A stretch of 64,000 nucleotides of DNA from Agrocybe praecox (GCA_964017145.1 OZ024848.1:2740501-2804500), one strand, 5' to 3'. Positions 49,845 to 62,902 are shown, numbered from the stretch's first letter. The notes: a model not told the origin generated them from the letters alone. Made by a program: numbers and translations.

Positions 49845-52332
49845 CTACAACGCCGTAAGGTGAGAAATCAGATTGGTTAGTGATCCTTCGATGATAGCAA
49901 GCCTCGAATCCAATGTTGCTTCTGCCACATTAGCGTTCAGGATCAATTTATTGATGCTGGCTTTGAGCTCCGAAAGTTGGTTTTCGGCAGAGTGCGCGCT
50001 CTTAATTTTGGTCGCAATACTTTGAGTCCAGGTCGAGCTTTTGTTGATGTGGGAGTGTATGCGAGTAAGTTGGTCGCTCAATGCCTCGTTGGATCGGTCT
50101 ACCTCGCCCAATAGGCCTAAAAATGGCATGTCGTTTGATGTGCCTGACGCAAAACCTCTTTCGATGTGAGCGCCTCGCTGGGTAGTGCTTTGGATAACTC
50201 GGTCGAAGTTGGAGAATATAGTGGAGAGGCTCGAAGTAAACTCGGCGTTCCCTCGTTTCATATCCTTGAAACAATCTACAATGTCGCCAAAGGGTATTCC
50301 GGATAAAGTAACATTGTCGGTGCGTTCGTCGGCGTGACGCTCGACGCCTGGATCTAAATGGTCCTCTAGCCCTAGACGCGATGTGCCGCATATGTCGTCG
50401 TTGGCTTGCTCAATCTCTGCCAAGCGGCCTACACATGCTGAACTATCTGAATTGCCCCCTAATAACACGCTGGCCTCATTGGGGGTTACTTGTATAATCT
50501 GATCTTGGAGTACTCTGGGCGAGGATACCAGGTCCAGAGCTTGATTTTGTTGTAGATGAGAGACTGCTGATATTTTGAGCATGAACGAGTGGGTAGTGAT
50601 AAAATTGATATTGATGCCTACCACTATTTTTAGCTGCTATCCGGGCTTTGACTTGGTCACCCGTCTTCCCTGCGACGTCCAGATAGTCATTTATCTTTGT
50701 GACCGAAGGTGTGACATCGCAGTCTGCGACTCATATAAGTAAGTAGACTCCGCATTCTAGACTTGTGGCACACCTAGAATCCGGGTTGGATCGTTCCTTG
50801 GCGTCGTAACATCGTCCTGGATGCCATGATCCAGCGCGCATACTGACATTTTCTCGATTTCCGAGGTTGAATTGGTGTCTGACGTTTCTTTAAATACATA
50901 GACATGAGACTTAATCAACCTATGCCAATTGAGACCAACCAACCATAATTCGGAACCGTGATTTGCCTTTGGTTTGAAGCCGAGGGAATAGCGTCGCAGA
51001 CCCCTAGTAATCTGAGTATTAAAGAAAGCCTAGATTATGAACTTATAATATATGACGTACCGGATATCTGTTGAACTTGGTCCTGGTCCCTTTGATCGTC
51101 CAGAGCCGACTCCTGATCAGAGAAGCAGTCGTCTTGCGAATCGCCCAGAATCATGGTTTGAGAACGCTCAGAAGATCCAAGAATCACTTGGTCGATGGTT
51201 CCCCAAAGTCCTTGGTCGATGGTTTCCTCAAGTCCTTGGTTCGCATGATTTATTCTTGAGCCTTTTGCAAGATCACAGTTTGCCTTTTTTCGACTACATC
51301 TCCTGCATGTGCGACGGCGGACTTTGACGTCGGAAGGGTCCCAACCTCTGCAGCGGTGGGAGACTTTCTTGCAGTTTTGGCAAGTCACGGGATTATCTAT
51401 AGCAAATTGGTATATCCCACGGTGGAGCTTATGTTGTCTGGCTTCTTCATCGTCATCGGAGTCTGGTATCTCTGTTGGTTTAGGTTTTTGCTCGCGTCGC
51501 TTCTTCTTTTGCGCGTCACTCTCATCCGCCGGATAAACAAGGTGTTGATTCATGTGGTCGTCTGGTGTGTGCCTTTTTTTTCCAATTGTATAATCACTTT
51601 CCTCTATTTTGTTGAAGACGACGTTAGATTGGATATATGGATCTAGAAAAGACTCGAGAGTAAAGGTTCTTACCTTTTGTAGGTCCCCTTCGATCGGTAT
51701 CGGCAGGTTGATCAACGAACGGAGATGCTTGACGTTGAGTGCTTTGATCCCCGGACGATCCTTCGGCTGTACCATCCACGATGAGCGCATCATATAGGAC
51801 CGACGGGCCACATGATTCTTCTCTAGACGCAATATTCTCTAGTAGATGTATGTCCGTCTCTGGAATGGTAATGCCGGGTGTATAATTGTCGCCTTCAGCC
51901 AGAGGTTGGTTGAAAATGTCCTGCACTGCGTCTGAAGAGCAGGAAGAGCGCCCAGGGTGAGATGGTTATTTTGTGTGATAAGCAACTTTGCATACCTTCA
52001 GATTCAGAAATTGTATAAAGAACGGCGAGCATCATGTCTCTTTCGAGATATTCTCTGCCCATGGGCATTCGTGTCTTGACAGAGTGCAATTTACGAAGAA
52101 GCAAAGGTAGCTCATGGAGGACACCCAACCTTCGCGCTTCATTGAATTGGTCTCTCTTTTAAAACATACGTTGAAGATGCATTGCTTTAACTTGTGGGAA
52201 TGCGAAGAGGCTTACCAAGTGCACATTGAACTCGCCTATCCTCTGAGCATCGCAATCTTCTCCATTCAGGCAGTCGCGTAGCGAAATTTCTAGAGCCTCT
52301 GATGAACGAAGAAAGTCGGAGACCGGGTCCAT
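49845..52332 (-). CDS. Zn-cluster-like, coiled-coil protein of a lineage-specific family
   Basis: Upstream exons splice in one frame: 52216-52332 (MDPVSDFLRSSEALEISLRD), 51996-52155 (LGVLHELPLLLRKLHSVKTR), 51674-51931 and 51061-51642. Exon 4 holds a basic stretch and a six-cysteine motif, CQNCKKVSHRC then CRRCSRKKANC, with a 14-residue loop. This resembles the Zn(II)2Cys6 binuclear cluster of fungal transcription factors. Downstream exons are less certain: one reads DTNSTSEIEKMSVCALDHG near 50850, and a last long exon (about 49845-50560) is helical, probably coiled coil (LDSRLAIIEGSLTNLISHL). The layout fits uncharacterised multi-copy mushroom proteins. DNA binding is possible but unproven. 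The 3' exon joins were not all resolved. Confidence 0.6.
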
Positions 52333-53879
52333 CTTGAACCTTGTCGTCCGTAGTGTATGAAGTTGAGGTCGACTGACACAAGTCCTTATCGAGTGGTTTA
52401 TAGTTGAAAGAGGACGTCTGATATAGGAGACTATCGGTGATACTGAGAAAGATGCGAAACAAGATATGTTTACGCAGAAAAGATATACATACGCAAGTCA
52501 TAATCACCTATCTAGTTAGTGTTGGTGTTGCTACTTCCGGGTCTAGTTTACCATTTACATCATGGCCTACCGCACAATGAACTTAGGCTGAATGACCTTA
52601 GGCAGTTACTCGCATAAGAAATGCCTTTCAGTCCGTCATCTTTGTCTTTGAAATGTCTACGGCGTTATGACGACATACAAAAAGTGTGAGAGCAAAATGT
52701 ATGTACAAAAGGTTTTACAAAAACATATTGATAGAACCATGATACATATAGTCTGGACTCATTTTTATAGCTTGGTCCTATTAACGTTTTGCTCTACTTG
52801 CTCTACTCGCCTCTCTTTTGGCCAGCTTATGACTTACATGCGTTTAGCTCAGACTCGAAATGCAACTCAGGTTTGACGTTGGCGTTGAACAAGTCTTCTA
52901 ATGATGTAAATACTTCATAGTCGTGTGATGATCTATTTTTGTAGAATGGCTAACCCTATAGTACTGATATGGAATGGTTATGACTTCGGTTATTTCGAAT
53001 CATATTAGGCAAACCATATATAATTGGTTAGAGAATTCCTACCAGGACCAGTGATCAAACAATGTGGTGTGGGCACTGGTATGCCTGTTCAGAGAAATCC
53101 AGGGAGTAATCATGACACGGATATCATGCATATATCAGACCGTATAGATAATGATAAGTTGCAATGATAGGCTACAGCCTGCGATTGGGTGTAATGTGTG
53201 CATTGGCGGCCACAACTGGGGAAACCCCGGAGACACTCTATTTTTCCGTTCCGAGGTTGCCGTAAATTAGGCGCCCATAAGTTCAGCCTTATTACAATAG
53301 AATAGTAGGAACTCGGGAGCAGCGGGTGGGTGAAAAAACTTTGATGCTATTCTAGCGTTTCTGAATAGATCTTAATTTCGAGGATCCATAACAGAGGCGT
53401 AGCAGGAAACTGAGTGACGGGAGACGCACGTTCGGTCCAAGACGCCGGAGAGGAAAGGAAATCCGAAAGCGCAGGTGGGTTATATAAAGGAGTAAAAGAA
53501 GTAAAGACAAATGATCTACCCAGTGCAAGCACGCATTTTTGAGCATAGTCCCAGTGTTCTCCTGACCACATTTTCATGCAGCTCTTCGACATATTCACGA
53601 TCCAACAAGTACGTATGCTTTGCATATGGCATGTTATAGCCAGACGAAAACGCAAACGCAAAGGAAACACTCGTCCAGTCATGATGCATGATATGTGGGT
53701 AGTAAAAATCCTTAAGATGGGAAATACTGAGAAGAGCGTATGCTATTCAAAGATTAATGTAAGAGATTCAACAATTGATAACGTGTAGGGGGGATGCGAC
53801 GGTGCAAGCAGGAGCAAAGAGTGCGCAATATATCAGAGTGGAAAGAGCAATAAATATAAACGAAGAGATTCATATACTA
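52333..53879. other. Intergenic, nothing recognised
   Basis: Includes the upstream region of the Zn-cluster-like gene and the 3' flank of the tRNA ligase pseudogene. A minus-strand open stretch at 53347-53682 has no supporting features. Confidence 0.35.
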
Positions 53880-56875
53880 AAGCATAAGCGGCATGTAAAT
53901 CATTTTCCACACCACTAACCTCAGTTGTTCGATGGTTTGATGCTTCACGCACTTTCATTCCCAAAGAGCTCAGGGTGTGCCTCTCGTACCTCCCGAGTTT
54001 CTCGGTCATGGATTTGGCGTCCACGCCTGAAATCCTTTCGTCCTACGTGCCAACGGTGATACGGAGTCTATGGGAACATGATGTGGCAGCGTCGACACAA
54101 ACTCTGGTCCTTCTTGTCCTGCTCAAGTAGCAGCTTCCATATCGAGAGAGAAATCCCCGAACATTAGAGCCAGCCCTTCCATTACATGTCAGACTGCCAA
54201 GTTTGCCTCGAACATTGGAGATTTGTCGTGTTTTTGCAGACCCACACATCTTTCGCATAGTTCACGGTTGAACTGCGCAGAAGAATCGGAAATGGTATTT
54301 GGATGGACAATGGTGATATGCGGTAAGATTGCAACGCGGTTGGATGTTTTAAGAGGCGTCCTGAATGTGCTGATGGCAGCGGTGGGTGCCACTCGGGGGG
54401 TCGATGATCTGTACAAGGTCCACCTCGGGCAAGGTCCCGAAGTACCTGGCCTTCTCCGTCTCGCATCGCAGCGTCCACACTTTTCTGAACCACATCGCCG
54501 CTAGGGACCACCTCCGGGAGTTTTCCTCCTTTAATCCATAGATCATTTGCAAATACCCTCTAAGGGTTTGTGTTCCATGGTTTGCTCTGCTCTATATCCA
54601 CCACAACTTGCTCGGTGCAAATGCCTCTGCAGTTGCCACAGCATTTCTTCGTATGCCTTATCAGCCTTTTCCTGTTCACGATCTTGCTGCTCTGGTGTTT
54701 TGCCTTCAAGAGAGTTCTTATCCGCATGTAAAGTCTGATGATTCTGCCCATGGCTCAGGTGCGCAGACACGGTGGACCGTGGCGGAAGGGTGTCCAAGGA
54801 CGCCCCAGTCGAGTGCTAGAAGTCCGACGATATTGCTGCTTCATCAGGAGCGTTCTCCTTCCGTCGTCCGCCTCAGTCTTCTTCCCTTTCCCTTTGCCCT
54901 TCTTGGACTTTGCTCCAGCAGTCTTGAAGGAAGAACCGAATCCGTCTCCATCTTCACAAAGAGCTGTGCGGTGTCGAATTAGACGTTTGTTCCTACCACG
55001 ACAATTAGCATAAAAAGAAGACAAGGAGAAGAAAAGATGCTCACTTTACCACGATAACCGCGTCACGACCACTGTCGCCCAACGAATTGTCTACATCCTT
55101 CACGAAAGCGGGCCTTGCTTTCTGCCTAACCCTGCAGTAATTCTTGATATGCAGACGTGTTCATAATCTGGGTCGACGCGATCGACACGACATTCTTCCC
55201 ACATCCGGGTATCGCAATCAGAATGATAATCGTTGTCTTGAACTCTTTCGCCACTTGTTCCTTGGCCTTTCCTTGATCGACGGTTACATGTTCCTCGTGA
55301 ATGTTCCTCAATTCGTTGCCATTCGCTTTCAACAACTCCAAAAACCTTGAATGATGCCCCTGCTATTTGTATAGTCGTCGAAATGCCCTAGGTCCCTCTT
55401 CATCTCTTTAATCACCCAATTAGCGTGCAGTTTCGTTTCTGGTTGCTTCATTTCGCTTTTGGGAAGAGAGCCGACAGGCTTTGATTGGCCATTTTGGACT
55501 GCGGGTGGTGCTTATCTTTCGAAATGATGGTCAAAGGGGATTTGATAACTTCGCACCAGTCACGATACACCATGTACGGTTCATCTGATTTCATTTTGAA
55601 GAGGAACGAGGGACCTGGTGGGTATGAAGGAGCGCGCCTGTCTTTGTTCTTCTTCGCCAGACCATTTCCTAACTTCCCGTCGTTTGAGGGTGCGATGACT
55701 GGCTGGGCAAGCTTGTCAGTGCGTACTGCACCAGGAGCCTCGGCGACTTTTGTTCTCACAACGAAACCTTCGACAGCCCCACCTTCCCACTCCCCTGACT
55801 CTGCATATCCAGCAGTGAACTTCCAGACCTCCTCGAAGATATTAGGTTTCGAGCTAGAACTTGACTTCGATGAAGCCCTACTCGGCTGCAAACGCGTCAA
55901 CTATTGTGAAATAATGTCAACTTGGAAGCAGGGCAAGGAATAAGTCAACCAACCTTTCGCATGAGGCTCCGTCTGGAAACACGTTGCAGATCCAAGTTCA
56001 CCCCGTGGGCGTGCAATCCCGTAGAATGAGGCGGGTATGCAAGGACGTGTTCCTCAAGCAAATCATCGCAAAGCTTCATTTTCAGAGTTAGTTTCATATA
56101 CAACAAGACATTATATTTCAATAACTCACCAACGGCAGTCCAATCCCCGTCCCACAACCAGTTCGTCGAGTCTTCTTCAGTCTTGCCCTTCTCCTCAGGG
56201 TACTTCCTCGACCACCTCTTTCCAGCTTGTGCACGCGGAGGTTCACCCTATCACCGGCTTCTGTGGTACCAAGTCTGTGTTTAAATGGTACTAGCATCGA
56301 TGAGGGTTTTAGAGCAGCAACAAATATGATACATCCGTTGGATTGAGCGAAAGCGTGTAAGGAGCCAATGTGCGCTTGGCTAATGCGTCACACTACAATT
56401 TATGTGTCAGATATATTTGAGGAGAAGAGTAACAGATAAAAACGCACGTTAACCCAAGGGGCCTCTCCGATGTTGTAGAATCAATTGTCGCACCGCTCTA
56501 GTAAACAGTCCGCGAGCAAGTGTCGAGAATAGAGAAGGATGTCATAATATTTGAATTCGTTCATCTTCCACGAGCGTATCTTGGGCTGTTTCTTACCGAA
56601 CTTTCGATGCGGGAGGTCAAGGGCACGCGCAAGTACACCGAAGACTTGATGAATTTCGGCTGCCCCGACGCCATTGCAAGTAAAGTCGATACAAGTGCTG
56701 AATATTGAACCTGGACCTGCGGCAGCCCCTCTTTGTGTTTCGTGATATTCGACAGATTCTGCTGCGTCTTCATTCTGGAGGTCCCATTCATCCAGTAAGA
56801 CATATTCTACTACAGGAGTTGACGCCATAGTTAACGTAGGCTTGACTTTCAATGTGTTCAAAGTCAAAGCCATTT
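53880..56875 (-). pseudogene. Nearly full-length tRNA ligase (Trl1) pseudogene
   Basis: All three domains of fungal tRNA ligase can be followed in order. Ligase: IRSWKMNEFKYYD near 56560, SNGCIIFVAALKP near 56330, LCDDLLEEHVLAYPP near 56050, AVEGFVVRTKV near 55775, KMKSDEPYMVYRDW near 55580. Kinase: IIILIAIPGCGKN near 55210, RNKRLIRHRTAL near 54985. Phosphodiesterase: ARYFGTLPEVDLVQIID near 54440, ELCERCVGLQKHDKSPMF near 54230, HRLRITVGT near 54070. Damage: a frameshift after KYYD, QSNG in place of the KxNG catalytic motif, the first intron donor after WTAV changed (GAGGTATT to GAGTTATT, about 56123), the P-loop GKT/S changed to GKN, a large loss between ligase and kinase, and a TAG inside the C-terminal ITVGT-DERI segment (about 54040). 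The upstream ~500 bases are shared with the plus-strand fragment at 10218. Confidence 0.85.
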
Positions 56876-57392
56876 CCCTTTGTTGTTGGTTTTAGCGCGC
56901 TTGAGAAAGGTTCTGAGCGTGAAAGAAATTGACTGATGGCTTCATACGAGAAAAAGATAGAACGCGAATCCCGAATCTGCGTTCCTGAAACAAGTCAGGT
57001 CCTCCAGTCAGACATAGTACGGCAGAAAGTCATGATGAGTCAAAAGACAGGAAGGGGGAGACCTGTTTAGGAGTACGTTTATCCTAGTTTATTTTCAAGG
57101 ATGCCGGAGCCAATTTCGGCACTGTCCTGCTGTTTGAAACGGCAAGCACCTCGGCGTCGCGGAGCTTTGAGTTAAGGGATTCTTGCTCGCGTCTTCCCAA
57201 ATCCAATAACATGCACCTCCTTGATTCTCTTTGGCCCATCGATTTGGTTCAGTAGCATCGTTATCCTTACTCTTTCATATGAATCGGTACAGGCGGGACT
57301 CAATGACATAGCGACTGATACTCTTTGGTTACTCTCTTCTTGCACGGTTCTTGGGGCCTACATCATCCCAAAACTCAACAAAACAACAGAAT
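55790..57392. repeat. Inverted repeat arm, partner of 10218-11808
   Basis: Reverse complement of the left arm. It spans the tRNA ligase 5' half and about 500 bases of presumed upstream DNA, ending at AAAACAACAGAATA. Confidence 0.85.
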
Positions 57393-60228
57393 ACGATGGT
57401 GCAACAGGAACGACGTGCAAGATAGAATGGCTTAGATCAAAATACTGAAAGCTACAATGCGAATTCCTCTCAAAAACTATGGTATGTAACTACTATCCAG
57501 CTCCAGTTTAAATTGAAATTTTGAGCACGCTTCTTGAGCCTTTCTCTCCAGCTTCTTGTCCTCGCATCGGTATCGTTGTCCGTAAGTACATCATCTTGGG
57601 AGTTACCTGTACAAACACGGGTCAGGGCCTAACCATTGCCGTGCACGGTTTCCACGTTTGCGACGTTGCGTTGGGCGGCGTGGCCTACTCAAAAAAATTA
57701 GCGACAGAAATATCTGCTTCTTCGTATTCTCTTTGAATCGTTCAGAGTAGGCTTCCTGTTTTCCTCTGTATCAGACGTAGTCTCAAGCCCACTATCGCTG
57801 CTACCTCGTCAATTGGAGATGTTGGTACTTTCTTTCCTAATCTTCACTAAATCATTATCCGTGTTTATTACAGGAAAAAGTGCCATCTAGAACTGCGTCA
57901 TCTCATATGTGTAGTAGTTTCTTGTCTCAAAAAGAGCATACTTTTCTGACATGTGTTTGAACACAGATGGGGTCAAAACAGCGTGTTTTCGGTAAGGTTG
58001 CTAATCTATAAGACACTTCCGATATCGATGCCATCTGCCCCTCGAAATCTCCTGTCCGAAGGACTACAGACGACCCTCAAAATGCAGGGTGTCGAAAAGG
58101 AATTTATCAACGGAAAACGGGTTGATATGACTGGAACTGACGTTGATACGTTGGTACGTCGAAGTTTAGGAACGTGATGGTCTTTTTGTTTTTCACGTAT
58201 CTTCTTTCACCTTTGTCAATTATAGGCTCAAAATGTTCAAAATTCCACCATCCAAAATTCTTGTTCAATTCCGCGCAACTAGCCGACCTCAGGCTCATAG
58301 TCATGAATGTCATCGCCACCAGCACTCCTGGCTGCTTCATCGACATTCAGCGACTGCTTCTGTCGGTTCTGTTGCGAACCCAAACTTGAACGTCCTCATC
58401 AACAACAGTACAGCCACCACTCTCGAAAGGAGTGTCACCAAACGCTCGAGGCCCGACCTTCCAGAGACCAAGTACCTGCTTCACGTCGTCTTCTTTGATC
58501 ATCGTCTTCGTCTTCTTTGACGTTATCCATCCCCAACCTCCCATCTCCTTCGTCGCATTCTCCAAACATAGATGATCACACCAAGTGACAGCAATTTAGG
58601 TGAGATGGCACATGCACGGCGCAATGCATAGACCGGAATACAACGACCCCTTCTTGGCGCGACCTTGGGCGACATATGTAACGAAATAGCGGAACGTAGT
58701 GGAGACCCTGGTACTTTCTTTCCTTTTCTTTGGCAACGAATCCTCACTGAATCATTATCCGCGTTCATTACAGGAAAAAGAGCCACCATCGTGGGTATCG
58801 GTTAAAATGATATGGGTACCCTCACTCACGTTCACGTTGCTCGTAGACGCTTACTGACGAATACTTTCATGGGACGATAATCATTTTGTATTGTAGATGC
58901 AGACAATCTATTATTACTTTTAAAAACATCCTGCCTCACACCCATGTTGAGAAAATACCAATAGGCCATCAACATCTTCACAATTTACTTGTCCGCTTTT
59001 TGGGGTTTTTCAACTTGCGTCAAGTAAGAAACCGTGAAAGCGAGAAAAAGCTACGGAGGGACTACATATTGTACTTAAAATAGCTAATCTGACAGAAATT
59101 CGTGGCAGTGATGGTCGATATACAGATTGACGAGGTGATTCTGAAACTCGTCCAGTGCATTGAAGTAGGAAATGTGACCAGGGAGGAATACTCAGCCATA
59201 TACGGCTGAGGTCATAGATGAGCAATACCAGGCTAACCTTTCATTCATGGACCATAACCGTGCCGTTCTCTTCGATTTTCCCAGTCCCGTCAAGCCTTGC
59301 CCAAGCAATACTGCATAAATTACTAATATACATTATAGTAGCTACTGTTCCTCACTTTTTATTACTTTTTCTTGTTTTTTTGACTTTCTTGAAGCTCAGA
59401 AAGCACCCGCTTTTTCGAAAACTTTTGGACGTGCCAGACTGTTCAACTTTTTGCTTTGGCGCTTTTTTACGCTTTTTGTGGCTTGCAAAAGTCACTATAA
59501 GTAAACTGTGAAACTGCTGATGCCCTATCCTAATCACTAAATGATATGCTGCAGCATCCAATGACTCTACAGATATATTACCTACATGTTGTTGTAATTT
59601 GTGATTCCGTCAATAAGGACACGGCTTGGAAACGACTTACTGTTGTTTGTATCTTTCTTCATTTTGCCTTCATTCCACTCGGATACACGACTTTTCTCTC
59701 TCATCCAGGTGCCTCAGATCATTCAAAATTACTCTACGCGTCAAGACTTAAAACAAGCGCTTCCAAAACATGTCAATTAATTTTTGGAACTGTCATGCCG
59801 TCAGATTATCAGCATTGCAGACTTTAATAAACATCACTCGGCATGTCTACAAATAGCAGCTGGTCCCGAGCCTACTCTCATCCCAATAGGTAGGGCCACT
59901 TGCGGCGAGCTAGTCATCAGTAAAACACCATATTGACGCCATACTCAGTAAGACCAGAAGCGAAAACAAAGCCAACATAAACTAGCCCTTGAGGTAAATA
60001 TAGTCTCGGGAACTATTCAAGCAAGCATTTTGTGGCACCAGCACGAGATCAAGATATGGAATAGGGTGATAATTTTGTATCTCCATTGAAACCCAGACTT
60101 TAGATCCATATCCAGGCTCCTTCAGGCTCCTGACACTCTTGTTCGACATTTGAGATCAAATATATTTATTGAGCAAAGGAAGGACGCCATTTTTGAGTTT
60201 CTGTCCTTTCATCTCTGTTTCTATCTCT
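57393..60228. other. Mostly non-coding with a repeated segment and one coding-like exon
   Basis: A segment of about 65-80 bases recurs directly at 57823-57887 and 58709-58787. It shares GGTACTTTCTTTCC, ATCATTATCCG and TTACAGGAAAAAG, and looks like an intron with flanking exon ends. Near 58040-58150 the plus strand reads GLQTTLKMQGVEKEFINGKR then VDMTGTDVDTL, followed by GTACGT. This looks like a real exon ending at a donor, but the family is not recognised. No full gene model can be built. Confidence 0.35.
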
Positions 60229-61711
60229 ATGGCTAGAGAGTCGCGTGAAACTTCAAATATCATTGAACTTCCAGGCGAATATCCGGTTCTCAAATGTCAA
60301 AACATCGCGACAAATCAATGTGATACGTTCAATCTTGACATGTGAGCCATAATGTTTTAGTGTACATCTATATCTTTATTCTGGAAGCTGAATCGTTGTC
60401 GCCAGTGATGTTGCCCTTCGCGTCGATCTGCAAATTATTTGCAAAAATTTCAATCTCAAACCATCCGGAATGAAGAAACAGCAATTGAAGGACGCCATCA
60501 TAGAATTCAGCCTCAATAAAGCGTTATGGGTGTATGTGATCATTAACATTCTGTTGTGAACGTCGTTCTGATGTCACAGAATCGAAAGTACTGCAGAGCA
60601 CTCTCCTAGTCGCCTCAGTCGCCAATCCCACAAAGGACCGCGTGAGGGTGTACCGGGATCAAAAAAGACGAACAGAAAGCTTCCCTTGTCACAGATTCGA
60701 GCAAAGAAGCTCCAGGATAGTTTGCGTGCCCCAGATGGGGAGAAGGTTGTTAGCCGTGGGGGGCGCGACCCCCAAGAATGGGTGATCCATTATTGTTCTG
60801 CTGTCTCTCGACGTTCTATTAATTGATAATCACAGGCCGAGATATTCGTCAGACGCATCAAGGAAGGTCTACCGGCGGTATCGTATTATATCCTTTCGTT
60901 CCTGCGACCACTTCACTAAATTGTCGTAGGAAATAGCAGGACGTAGACACCTTCCTGTCACAAAGGTCGTACACCGCTCTATGTCTGAAACTCGTGGTTG
61001 GAGTATCAACGCGTCGAAGACTTTCATAATACCATCAAGCACGGAACCGATACCAGAATCGAACATTCAAGGCACAAAGCCTGGCGGGCCAATTCCTTAC
61101 GAAATCAAACTTGCTGGAGGAAAGTCATTCTTTTTCAGTGAAGACGACTTTGTGGATTTTCCTATGGCTTCAGGATTAAATTCCGACCTGGACCAACTGC
61201 TATCAATGTGGGACGATGAATCACCTCATTGGGAAAACCGATCGCTTCTCATCATCAAATCAATACCCATAGCTATCAAATATTGGCGGACGCTTTACAA
61301 AAAATTCGAAAATGGTAGTTCAGCTTGGACTTACGGTAAATCCTTTTGGCATCCATGGAAGGTGAGAAATATGATTGTCTCTGAAATAAAGCTGAATATA
61401 ATTCTCATTAGCTTCTGGTCGAAGCGTATGGTGCTGGCTCTGCGACAAACTTCTGGAATAGGTTCACAAATAAGGATACAGGAAAAAGAATGGGTATTGT
61501 GGAAGTACTTAGAATCCTCAAAGAAGAAACATCTAACCGAAGCAAGGATATTTGTAATGAAGCTTCCCGGCTCTCAGAGGAAGATTTCATACTATATTTC
61601 TCCTACATTAAGGACGGTGCGCTAGTCAGAATGAGTGACCCCCACGGAATTAGAAAGAGATACGAGAAGTATCAAGCAGAAAAACCGCAATGGTTCCTTA
61701 AATATAATTAA
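60229..61711 (+). CDS. SAP-domain protein of a lineage-specific family, intact
   Basis: Six exons splice in frame to 397 residues: 60229-60341, 60406-60531, 60580-60781, 60836-60866, 60940-61361 and 61412-61711. Residues about 40-80 form a SAP-like helix-extension-helix motif (LRVDLQIICKNFNLKPSGMK then KQQLKDAIIEF), which in other proteins binds DNA, often at scaffold-attachment regions. A basic, Ser-rich linker follows. The C-terminal half has SLLIIKSIPIAIKYWRTLY, SFWHPWK, NFWNRFTNKDTGKRMGIVEV and a C-terminal HGIRKRYEKYQAEKPQWF. I recall this C-terminal pattern from multi-copy mushroom proteins of unknown role. The gene shows no damage and probably encodes a nuclear DNA-associated protein. 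The start is the first ATG of the frame. Confidence 0.7.
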
Positions 61712-62691
61712 GGAGACTTACATATTCACATTTAGTTGTTATCTCTGTAGTTCAAAATTCAAATTCGCTTCTGTATTCAATGGCCCACCACCTTAAAGGT
61801 AGCCATAAAGCCAACCAGTATATATCGGCTCCGGGTACGCGTTGAACAGAGGGATGTATTTACAAGTAGTGGAATACTAAAGGGGGCGGCGGGTACCAGT
61901 GAATACTTACACTTCCATCTTGATCACCGCTCCTTTGAAAATAACGGACCTGCTCAGTGCTCAACACGAGCCTGCGATGAGCTTAAAACTTAACTTTTGA
62001 CTGCTCATTCGCCGTATATAATAGGGCAGTAATAAAGACGAACAAAGCTAATTGCCCGTTTTACAGCGATAAAGGGGTAGGTGCCAGAATTGGTGACACC
62101 ATCAAAATGGATTCTGCGATTTATATCAAGGCGTAGTCATGACCTCCAAAATATTCGTTATGGTTCTTAAAAGCAGGGTAATATCTTGGATCTATTGCTA
62201 TTTCCTAATTGTAACAGCCTTGTGTGTATAATTTATGTCGTGTATTCTATCGCTCAGTCAATTTGATTAATCTTTAAAGGTTGCGAGAAACGAATGCCCA
62301 CCTTTGGCTCGGTTTTCGAGCAAGAGGACTGGTCCTACAGTTTCCACTGGCCCACATTTTGTCAGCCCTGTTGATCAATCCACTGCGAGCATTCGGGAAA
62401 CTGGCTAATTGGCTTGCTTGTTGTTTTAGATCGTGAAGTGTCTTCACGGATCGCTCGGGTTCTCTGCACGTTGTGACTGGAGATCGTTGGCGCTCGCGAA
62501 AGGACGCAGGATATAACACGATTTTGGACGGGGAATATCGATCATTGACAATTTTTTGAAGCGCAGGCTCTGCATCAAATACAGCCAGGATGGCCAAGCG
62601 TATTGTGTCATCCGATAGCATATGACAATATATGAAAAAAGGAAAGATTGTTGTAGGAGAGGATACTGGCACACCGGTATAGACAGATGGA
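61712..62691. other. Intergenic, nothing recognised
   Basis: A minus-strand open stretch at 62274-62795 runs into the fold-back element and shows no domain; I do not call it a gene. Confidence 0.35.
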
Positions 62692-62699
62692 GCCTGATG

Positions 62700-62902
62700 C
62701 ACCCAGTGAAAATCTGTTCTGAGCATATCCGAAAAGGAGCAAAATATCTGGAAATATCTGGGTATATCTGAGATATCATCAAAAACCCTAATCATTTATA
62801 GACGCGAGATTCAGAAAATCTCGGAAAAGCTCAGATATACCCGGAACATCCCAGATATTTTGCTCCTCTCCAGATATGGTCAGAATCGATTTTCACTGGG
62901 AG
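62700..62902. mobile_element. Short hAT-like MITE with an 8 bp target duplication
   Basis: GCCTGATG borders both sides (62692-62699 and 62903-62910). The ends are CACCCAGTGAAAATC and, reverse complemented, CTCCCAGTGAAAATC. The inverted arms extend about 75 bases, with GGAGCAAAATATCTGG and GGGTATATCTGAG pairing. The 8 bp duplication and small size fit a hAT-type MITE, although the terminal bases are not classical. Confidence 0.7.

Noticed and set aside
62274..62795. 173-residue minus-strand frame
   Set aside because: Its beginning lies inside the MITE fold-back and no domain or intron signal supports it.
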